From the NCBI RefSeq assembly GCF_009720655.1, contig NZ_WNKS01000017.1:21055-85054 (forward strand): a DNA stretch of 64,000 bases, in the 5' to 3' direction. Origin of the DNA: Rhodoblastus acidophilus (lineage in GTDB: Bacteria; Pseudomonadota; Alphaproteobacteria; Rhizobiales; Beijerinckiaceae). Shown one piece after another: positions 32,790 through 39,352 of the stretch (the first letter of the stretch is position 1; every line of letters begins with the position of its first letter). A program made the position numbers and the translations under genes. The notes under the pieces are model-generated. The model was not told where the DNA came from, did no database searches, and worked only from the letters and a program-made list of their open reading frames with translations.

Positions 32790-32820
32790 GCCGGCCGCGC
32801 CGAACGCGGCCGGCGCCTTT
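32790..32820 (+). terminator. Terminator hairpin after cytochrome c2
   Basis: A perfect 10-bp stem (GCCGGCCGCG / CGCGGCCGGC, five-base loop) followed by GCCTTT. The T tract is short, so termination strength is uncertain. Confidence 0.65.
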
Positions 32821-32865
32821 CCAGGGCCGGCGCGCCCGAACTCGGCCTTTCTGCTTGGCGACGCC

Positions 32866-33138
32866 TCAGGCGGTCTTGCCCCGCCAGATCCAGCACGAGC
32901 AGTCCGGCGACGTCTCGCCCTGCACGAACATGCACTCGGAGGGAGCCAGAAACGACTTGCAGCCGCCGCAGGTGTGGCCAGCGGCGGCGGCCACCGAACT
33001 GAACCTCACGGCGGATTTGGGGACCTTGACCTGCGCCTGGGCGCCCGTCGCGGCGAGCAAGGCGGCCGAACCCGCCGCCACGCCACCCGTCAGCAGCATA
33101 CGGCGCGAAACGCCCTTTGATTGATCAACGTTTTTCAT
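32866..33138 (-). CDS. High-potential iron-sulfur protein (HiPIP), Tat-exported
   Basis: 90 residues from ATG 33138, which has a GGAGG ribosome site. A twin-arginine signal (SRRMLLTGGVAAGSAALLAATGAQA) is followed by a mature protein of about 55 residues with four cluster Cys: C57-x2-C60-x8-C69-x10-C80 (or C82), ending CSCWIWRGK. This is the HiPIP pattern of a [4Fe-4S] carrier folded before Tat export. HiPIPs donate electrons to reaction centres or oxidases in purple bacteria and in iron oxidisers. It is convergent with the cytochrome c2 gene. Confidence 0.82.
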   Translation of the reverse strand: MKNVDQSKGVSRRMLLTGGVAAGSAALLAATGAQAQVKVPKSAVRFSSVAAAAGHTCGGCKSFLAPSECMFVQGETSPDCSCWIWRGKTA

Positions 33139-33225
33139 GAAAAGCCTCCAAGACCGCACAGGTCAGGTTTCGCTCGCGCATGACGAGCGGATACGCTCAC
33201 GCGGTCCAAACCATGTTCGGAGGCT

Positions 33226-33330
33226 AGAGTTTTTCACGTTTCATAGAAACATGAAAAACTCTAGATTCTTGTTTTGACGCATTTTTTCACGCGAACCAGC
33301 ATCCGCTTCGCTTGAAAATGCTCTAGCCGA
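33226..33330 (+). repeat. Intergenic palindromic repeat, family B, copy 3 (partial)
   Basis: A long hairpin (CTAGAGTTTTTCA...TGAAAAACTCTAG) is followed by attcttgttttgacgc and an inverted repeat gcattttt...gaaaatgc with the shared core cacgcgaaccagcatccgcttcgc. The second half matches the ends of copies 1 and 2; the stop-codon-proximal hairpin is absent. It lies upstream of the HiPIP gene. Confidence 0.78.
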
Positions 33331-33437
33331 AGCCTGGCGACTCGGAATTGATGCAGTGCAACATTCGCCTGCTCATTGCGCATAGCCGATATCAAATTTA
33401 CACATTGAGGAAGCGGCGCGGCGTCCGTCCAACCCGA

Positions 33438-34091
33438 TTATTTGAGATTGCTGAGATAGGCCGAGACGGCGCGCTTCTGGTCCTTGCTGAGCTTGTGCGC
33501 GATCGGCGACATGATCGCGGCGTTGTCTGGTTTCTTCGGGTCCAGCCCGCGAATGGAATCCCATTCCTCGAGTTCGCGCACCATGTACTCGTAGATCTGG
33601 CCAGCCAAACGCGGAAATTCGCCGGCGCCATTGGCGTCTTCGCCATGACAGGCCGAACAGGGGGGCACTTCCTCGCTGGGAACGCCTTCATCATAGATTT
33701 TCTTGCCGGCCGCCACCAACGCCTGCGGCCCCGGCGAGGCTGGCGGGGGATTGAGGTCCTTGAACTGCGTGCTCACCGCCTGGATCATCTCGGGCGACAG
33801 CCCCTTGGTGACTTCGTTCATGAAGGGATCGGTTCGACGGTGCTCCTTGAGCGCCGTCAACTCATACGCAATGTATTCGGGTTGCTGTCCGGCGAGTCGC
33901 GGGATGGGCTGGGCGCCAAGAAAACCTTGTCCGGACAAACCATGACAGGTTTTGCAGAAGACCAATTTGGCCTGAACCGCCTGCGGGGAAACCGCCGCCG
34001 GCTTGCTGTCTTCGGCGCGGACCGCGCCCGCGCTGAAAAGAACAATGAAAGAAGCCGCCAAAGACAGCGACCCGCGATTGAAGAATGCCAT
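33438..34091 (-). CDS. Diheme c4-type cytochrome, paralog 1
   Basis: 217 residues from ATG 34091, preceded by GGGGGGAGAG. Signal peptide to about residue 26, then two cytochrome c domains: C46-K-T-C49-H50 with FMNEVTKGLS as likely axial Met region, and C145-S-A-C148-H149 with IMSPIAHKLS. The sequence SGQGF..IPRLAGQQPEYI is shared with the two cytochromes at 34744 and 35445, so the three are paralogs. Periplasmic electron shuttle; c4 proteins also occur as partners of Cyc2-type iron oxidation (Cyc1 of Acidithiobacillus). Confidence 0.9.
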   Translation of the reverse strand: MAFFNRGSLSLAASFIVLFSAGAVRAEDSKPAAVSPQAVQAKLVFCKTCHGLSGQGFLGAQPIPRLAGQQPEYIAYELTALKEHRRTDPFMNEVTKGLSPEMIQAVSTQFKDLNPPPASPGPQALVAAGKKIYDEGVPSEEVPPCSACHGEDANGAGEFPRLAGQIYEYMVRELEEWDSIRGLDPKKPDNAAIMSPIAHKLSKDQKRAVSAYLSNLK

Positions 34092-34743
34092 CTCTCCCCC
34101 CAAACGACGTCCTTCACACCAAGGCAAATAAGCCTGTTCATTTGCACCTTCGGTGAAATGACAGCTCCTATCCCCCTGCGGAAGCTTTCCTGTCACGCAA
34201 AGCTTTTGTGATTATTCTATGATCGACGCCAGACGTGCTGTCGACCGAACGAAAGCTTGCGTTTTCAGGCTTATTGGGCGCCGCCGCGTTCCTTTTCAGG
34301 AATCCCGACAACAACCGGGAGATTTGTAACAGCGCCGCCGTCAGCTTGGCAAGACGGAGGCGACCAAGAGGAACAGGCGCCGAAACGACCATGCTGCGAC
34401 GCAAAACGCCCCACCAACAGCCGAATACAAAAAAAATTCCTTCCATAACAGGGCGCTAAGAAAACTTTTCGGGATTTTCTGCTGAAAACGAAGCCATTAA
34501 CAAATAGTGTAAACAGTTCAGCGTTGATGCATATTTGCAACTCACCGACCAAAACACACAAATCATTTCGGCAATACACCACCTCCCAGTTGTCATCGTC
34601 CGAGGAGGCGTTTACGAATCGCTGAGGTTGTGGTTTGTGTTTTCTTACCTTGCGTCGAGCCGAGAAGAACAAGAATACTCCAACGGGCGGACGAGAAGAC
34701 CACAACCAGAATCGCAATCAATAAATGCGCGGGGGGCGCGGGT
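34092..34743. other. Long divergent intergenic region between two cytochrome genes
   Basis: 652 bp without a supportable gene, noticeably richer in A+T (especially 34440-34700) than the surroundings. It must contain the promoters for the leftward cytochrome and for the rightward cytochrome/cytochrome-porin genes, so it is the natural control region of the locus. Short open frames here have no ribosome sites or recognisable domains. Confidence 0.5.
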
Positions 34744-35388
34744 ATGGGGACCACCGGGTTCAAATTGGGCGTGCGATCCGCAGCTTTTGCTCTCGCGCTC
34801 TGCGGCATGAGCCATGCCGCCGACAGGGGCAAGGGACCCGTCTCCCGTCAGTCGATCGAAAGCAAGATCGAGTATTGCCTGATCTGCCATGGGACGTCCG
34901 GACAGGGGTTCCGCGGCTATTACACCATGCCGCGCCTCGCCGGACAGCAGCCACAATACATCGAGAACCAGTTGCACGCCTTCAAGGAGGGCCGCCGGCT
35001 GAACCCGATCATGCAGAACGTGGTCACCGGCATCAGCCCCGGCATGATCCAGCCGCTGGCGGAATATCTCCGGTCCCTGAACGCGGCGCCCCATGGCGGC
35101 GGGCCCACCGAGGGCGCGGGCCTGGGAAAACGCATTTTCGAGGTGGGGCTTCCAGACGCCAATATTCCCGCCTGCGCCGTCTGCCACGGGCCGGACGCCC
35201 GGGGGACGCGGCAAATTCCGCGCCTGGCCGGACAGCTCTACTGGTACGTGACCAAGACCCTGACCAATTTCAGCAGGGAGCGCGGACAACGCGGCGAAGA
35301 TTCCTCAGGGATCATGGCGCCGGTGGCGCGCAACCTGAGCCCGGCGCAAATTTCCGCCGTCGCCGCCTACGTCAGTTCGCTCAGGTGA
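34744..35388 (+). CDS. Diheme c4-type cytochrome, paralog 2
   Basis: 214 residues from ATG 34744 with a GGGGGGCGCGGG ribosome region. Signal peptide ending near GMSHAA, then two haem domains: C45-L-I-C48-H49 with IMQNVVTGIS, and C144-A-V-C147-H148 with IMAPVARNLS. It shares CHGTSGQGF...MPRLAGQQPQYIENQL with its neighbours. It opens a rightward group c4-c4-cytochrome-porin; the next gene starts 56 bp later. Confidence 0.9.
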   Translation: MGTTGFKLGVRSAAFALALCGMSHAADRGKGPVSRQSIESKIEYCLICHGTSGQGFRGYYTMPRLAGQQPQYIENQLHAFKEGRRLNPIMQNVVTGISPGMIQPLAEYLRSLNAAPHGGGPTEGAGLGKRIFEVGLPDANIPACAVCHGPDARGTRQIPRLAGQLYWYVTKTLTNFSRERGQRGEDSSGIMAPVARNLSPAQISAVAAYVSSLR

Positions 35389-35444
35389 GTCGGTTCGTCT
35401 GACCATTCGGAATTGAAGTCCGTTCAAGCGCGAGACCTTGGATC

Positions 35445-36041
35445 ATGAACCGATTCGCTCTTCATCTGGCGGCCCTGGCGATCACGCTGGCTTCGACCGG
35501 CCCGCTTCTGGCGGAGGACGATCTCCCCATCCGCAACTGCACCTTCTGCCACGGGGTTTCGGGCCAGGGTTTCATGGTCGCGCCGCGAATTGCCGGGCAG
35601 CGGCCGCAATACATCGAAAATCAGCTCAAATCCTTCATGGCCCAAGTCCGCGACAATCCCTACGCGCGAAAATACATGCACAACGCGTCCGCGAACCTGA
35701 CGCCCAACCTTGTGACCGGCTTCGCCCAATATTTCGCCTCGCAGGCGCCCCGGCCCGCCGACGACGGCGACAAGAATCTGCTCGCGACCGGAAAAGACAT
35801 TTTCGAGAACGGGATCCCCAGCCAGAACGTCGTCGCCTGCGTCGTCTGCCATGGGCCGAGCGCCGAAGGCGTTCGCCAGATTCCCCGGCTCGGCGGCCTC
35901 TCCTATCTCTACGTCAAGCGGCAACTCGACCAATGGAACGAGGGCTACCGCCAGGCGGCGCACCCGATGCCGAAGGTCGCGAAATTCCTGTCGCCGGGCG
36001 AGATCGACGCTCTCGCTTCGTATCTGAGCTACGTGGAATGA
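35445..36041 (+). CDS. Diheme c4-type cytochrome, paralog 3
   Basis: 198 residues. Signal peptide MNRFALHLAALAITLASTGPLLA, then haem sites C32-T-F-C35-H36 (axial region KYMHNASANLTP) and C132-V-V-C135-H136 (axial region MPKVAKFLSP). Closest to paralog 2 in order and length; smaller than usual c4 because linker segments are shortened. It lies 180 bp before the cytochrome-porin gene and is the best candidate for the direct periplasmic electron acceptor of that protein; this is inference. Confidence 0.9.
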   Translation: MNRFALHLAALAITLASTGPLLAEDDLPIRNCTFCHGVSGQGFMVAPRIAGQRPQYIENQLKSFMAQVRDNPYARKYMHNASANLTPNLVTGFAQYFASQAPRPADDGDKNLLATGKDIFENGIPSQNVVACVVCHGPSAEGVRQIPRLGGLSYLYVKRQLDQWNEGYRQAAHPMPKVAKFLSPGEIDALASYLSYVE

Positions 36042-36220
36042 TCCGGGAAAGCACGCGTCGGGCCCTGGAAACCAGTTGTTAACCATAAATCAAAGTTGTT
36101 GCCGCAAAAGAGGTCGAGACGTCTCGGCTTCAAATGCGTGTCACGGCGGGGTCCCGCCGAATTCGGGACAGAGACGGCGAAAAATCGCCGCCGGTTGAGG
36201 TCGAGGGGGGGAAAGATCGG

Positions 36221-37696
36221 ATGGTCTTGAAGGTCGCAATCGCCAAGGCGTTTCAAGGCGAAGACCGCTTGCGGATTTCGCTCCGGAGCGCCCTATCCCT
36301 CGCCGCGCCGCTCGCCGTCGCCTTCTCCTTGAGCGCGCCCGAAAAAGCCGCGGCGCTTCCGAGCTTCGCGCGGCAGACCGGTCAGACCTGCTCGACCTGC
36401 CACACGGCCTATCTGCAACTCACCCCGTTCGGCCGGCTGTTCAAACTGAACGGCTATATATCCGGCGGCGGCGGCCCCTACGGCGCCAGCGGCGCGCAGG
36501 ACGCGCTGTTCGATCCGCCCCTGCCGATCGCCTTCCTCTGGCAAGCGGGCTACACGAACTATAATCGCGGTCTCGACGCGCCGACAGGAAACTATAGCGT
36601 TCCCTCGCCCAACGGCGGCTTTTCCGGCCAGAACAATTATGTTGATCTCGCCCAGCAGGCCAGCATCTTTTACGGCGGCAAGGTCTACGGCAACCTCGGC
36701 ATGTTCGCGCAGTTGACCTACGCCAACGATCGCGCGCGCGTGTTCGGCCTCGACAATCTCGACATCCGCTATACCGGCCAGTTCACCGCCGGCAACATCG
36801 ATGTGCTCTGGGGCATCACCGCCAACAACAATCCGACCGTCCAGGATGTCTGGAACACCGTCCCGGCGTGGCAGGCGCCCTTCCTCGACACCCCGTTCGC
36901 CTTCGGACCCGCCGCCGGGACCATGCTCGACAGCCTGGCCTCGCCGAGTCTGGCTGTCGGCACGGGCGCCTATGTCTTCATCAACAACACCTATTACGCG
37001 GAAATGGCGGCTTACGGCTCGCTGACGCCGACCATGCAGACCAAGCTCGGCTCCCCTTCGCCGCCGGACCCGGCCTTCACGATCGACGGGCTTGCGCCTT
37101 ATTACCGGCTCGCCTTCGCGCCGGTCTGGGGCGAACACGCCTTCGAGATCGGAACTTATGGGATGTTCGCCAACATCCTCCCGGACCGCACCTTCGGCGT
37201 CGGCACGAACAAGATGGCCGACGTCGCCTTCGACTCCCAGTACCAGTGGCTCACCGACGAGCACGCCGTCACCCTGCGCGCCAACTACATCTTCGAGCGC
37301 CAGAGTCTCGACGCCACCACGCTGATCAACGGAGGCGGCAACGGGGTCAATTACCTGCGCAACTTCAGGCTTTCCGGCGAGTATGTCTACAATCACATGT
37401 ACTCGTTCACCGCGACCTATTGGCAGCTCACCGGCAGCTCGGATGCGGTGCTGTACGCCAATAACATCAACTACTCCCCGAATTCCGCGGGCTGGGTTTT
37501 CGATGTCGCCTATCTGCCGTTCATGCGCGGCGGGCCCAAGATCTGGCCCTGGCTCAACACGCGCCTGGGCGTCGCCTATTCCTTGTTCAACAGGCTGGAC
37601 GGCGGCGCGACCAATATCGACCCGATCAATTGTCCGAACTGCCGCAACGCCAAGGACAACAACACCTTGTTCGTCTACGCCTGGACCATGTGGTGA
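36221..37696 (+). CDS. Outer-membrane cytochrome-porin fusion, Cyc2-like
   Basis: 491 residues. Signal peptide to about residue 45 (ending EKAAA), then a short haem segment LPSFARQTGQTC-ST-CH (C57, C60, H61) TAYLQLTPFGRLFKLNGY, and then about 400 residues of alternating strand-like sequence ending in an aromatic (AWTMW), as outer-membrane barrels do. A single haem plug in front of a porin is the architecture of Cyc2, the Fe(II) oxidase of Acidithiobacillus and Zetaproteobacteria, whose N-terminus has a very similar FARQTG-CxxCH-LTPFGR-FKLNGY pattern. The wider family also contains proteins of unproven function. A CPNC pair lies near the C-terminus. Start ATG 36221, with GAGGGGGGGA upstream. 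A strong terminator follows. Confidence 0.78.
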   Translation: MVLKVAIAKAFQGEDRLRISLRSALSLAAPLAVAFSLSAPEKAAALPSFARQTGQTCSTCHTAYLQLTPFGRLFKLNGYISGGGGPYGASGAQDALFDPPLPIAFLWQAGYTNYNRGLDAPTGNYSVPSPNGGFSGQNNYVDLAQQASIFYGGKVYGNLGMFAQLTYANDRARVFGLDNLDIRYTGQFTAGNIDVLWGITANNNPTVQDVWNTVPAWQAPFLDTPFAFGPAAGTMLDSLASPSLAVGTGAYVFINNTYYAEMAAYGSLTPTMQTKLGSPSPPDPAFTIDGLAPYYRLAFAPVWGEHAFEIGTYGMFANILPDRTFGVGTNKMADVAFDSQYQWLTDEHAVTLRANYIFERQSLDATTLINGGGNGVNYLRNFRLSGEYVYNHMYSFTATYWQLTGSSDAVLYANNINYSPNSAGWVFDVAYLPFMRGGPKIWPWLNTRLGVAYSLFNRLDGGATNIDPINCPNCRNAKDNNTLFVYAWTMW

Positions 37697-37721
37697 TTTG
37701 AACCGCTTCTACGCCTTCGCC

Positions 37722-37754
37722 ATCGCCCCGCCCTCGCGCGGGGCGATTGTTTTT
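37722..37754 (+). terminator. Rho-independent terminator after the cytochrome-porin gene
   Basis: ATCGCCCC (37722-37729) pairs with GGGGCGAT (37740-37747), followed by TGTTTTT. It closes the cytochrome transcription unit. Confidence 0.82.
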
Positions 37755-37826
37755 GGCCCCGCCCCCGCTTGGCGCTGAGCCGAACGCTGCGATAGGGTCG
37801 GCCTGGAAAAAATCGAGACCGCCTCC

Positions 37827-39059
37827 GTGACCAAGCCCCGCACCAGCCTGACCCATCCGCTGCAAATCGCGCATGTGCGCGCGGGGCCGTCGCTGGGGCG
37901 CATCGGCGTCACCTTTTGTCCGGGCAAGCACGACAGGGCCGCGCATTCCGGCGTCTGGGCGCGCGACCTCGGCGCCGATCTCGACGCCATCGTCGCTTCT
38001 GGCGCGCGGCTTGTGGTCACACTGGTCGAGCCGGCGGAACTTCTGGCGCTCAAAGTCCCCGATCTCGGCGCCAAGGTGTTCGAAAAGGGTCTCGACTGGC
38101 GGCATCTGCCGATCCCCGATTTTTCGATCCCCGACGCGGCGTTCGAGCGCGCCTGGCGGACGCACGGACGCGACATCCGCGCCCTGTTGCGCGGCGGCGG
38201 CGATGTTTTGGTCCATTGCAAGGGCGGTCTGGGCCGCGCCGGCATGATCGCCGCGCGGCTGCTGGTCGAACTGGGCATGGAGCCCAGGCAGGCGATCAAA
38301 GAGGTCCGCGCCGCGCGCAAAGGCGCCATCGAAACCCCGACACAACTGGCGCTGGTGCGCCAGACGACGCCGCTGGTCGATATCGACTCGATCGACGCAG
38401 CGCGCCTGCAAAAACTGGCGGGCACGCTCGGGAGCAATCCCGGCGGCGTTTTTCGCGATGACGAGGGCCGGCGCTTTTACGTCAAGACGCTCGAATCGGC
38501 GGCGCACGCGCGCAATGAATATCTGGCGGCGAAATTCTATCAGCTCGCCGGGGCGCCGACGCTGACCTATCTGCGCGCCGGCGATCCCTGCGAGGTCGCC
38601 ACCGAATTCCTCGCTCTGGACAAAAAAACCATCGCCGAACTCGACGAGGCCGAACGCCGGCAGGCGCGGCGCTGGTTCGGCGTGCACGCCTGGACCGCCA
38701 ACTGGGACGCCGCCGGCTTCCATGGCGACAACCAGGGCGTGGCGGAGGGCGTGGCGATCACGCTCGACGTCGGCGGCGCGCTGGCGTTCCGCGCGCAGGG
38801 CGATCCCAAGGGCAAGGCGTTTGGCCCCACGGCTCCAGAACTCGAAACGCTGCGCGCCGACCCGGACAATCCGCACGCAACAAAACTCTTTGGCGACATG
38901 AGCCCCGCCGAACTCCGCGAGTCCGTCGCCGTGGTGACGCGCATTCCCGACGCCGCGATCGCCCGGATCGTCGCCGAGCATGGCGGCGGCGCGGCGCTCG
39001 CGGAGAAAATGATCGCGCGCAAGGCCGACATGGCGCGGCAGGCGCTGGGCTGGCGATAA
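37827..39059 (+). CDS. Dual-specificity (CDKN3-like) phosphatase fused to a kinase-like domain
   Basis: 410 residues from GTG 37827. The first 180 residues form a cyclin-dependent-kinase-inhibitor-3-like phosphatase with the signature VHCKGGLGRAG (C131, R137) and a general-acid Asp near 98. The C-terminal part starts with NPGGVFRDDEGRRFYVKTLESAAHARNEYLAAKFYQLAG, with a Lys (K220) and Glu (E231) placed like those of protein-kinase/HipA-type folds, and later NWDAAGFHGDN (D294) and LDVGGALAFRAQG (D314), resembling catalytic-loop and metal-binding motifs. A kinase-phosphatase fusion is inferred; no substrate is known. The gene is monocistronic. Confidence 0.7.
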   Translation: MTKPRTSLTHPLQIAHVRAGPSLGRIGVTFCPGKHDRAAHSGVWARDLGADLDAIVASGARLVVTLVEPAELLALKVPDLGAKVFEKGLDWRHLPIPDFSIPDAAFERAWRTHGRDIRALLRGGGDVLVHCKGGLGRAGMIAARLLVELGMEPRQAIKEVRAARKGAIETPTQLALVRQTTPLVDIDSIDAARLQKLAGTLGSNPGGVFRDDEGRRFYVKTLESAAHARNEYLAAKFYQLAGAPTLTYLRAGDPCEVATEFLALDKKTIAELDEAERRQARRWFGVHAWTANWDAAGFHGDNQGVAEGVAITLDVGGALAFRAQGDPKGKAFGPTAPELETLRADPDNPHATKLFGDMSPAELRESVAVVTRIPDAAIARIVAEHGGGAALAEKMIARKADMARQALGWR

Positions 39060-39352
39060 GGCGGCGGCGAGGCGAAAAAATCCAGCTTCCAGGTCGCCCG
39101 CCGCCCCACAACCATTTTGAAATAATTGCTATTTAAAGTTGTAGTCCATTGCGGGCCAACACCCGTGCGCCTGGGTCGCAACACGCAAGCGGACAGTCCC
39201 GCGCTCGGATGGCGCGGGTCAGCGCGGCCCGACGATCTCCGCATGCATCGCCGGTGAAGACGGGTGGGTTGAGGAATGGTCCGCGTCTTTCACGATGAGC
39301 TTCTCCCGGCGATCCCGCGTCCTGCATTTGACCGACGGGAAGGCGCCAGCGA

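Noticed and set aside
32788..33124. Short plus-strand frames downstream of cytochrome c2
   Set aside because: They lie opposite the HiPIP gene, which has a Tat signal, four cluster Cys and a GGAGG ribosome site.
34271..34717. Possible 148-codon gene on the minus strand in the cytochrome intergenic region
   Set aside because: No domain, no signal or ribosome site, Cys/Ser/Arg-rich composition, and it occupies the expected promoter region.
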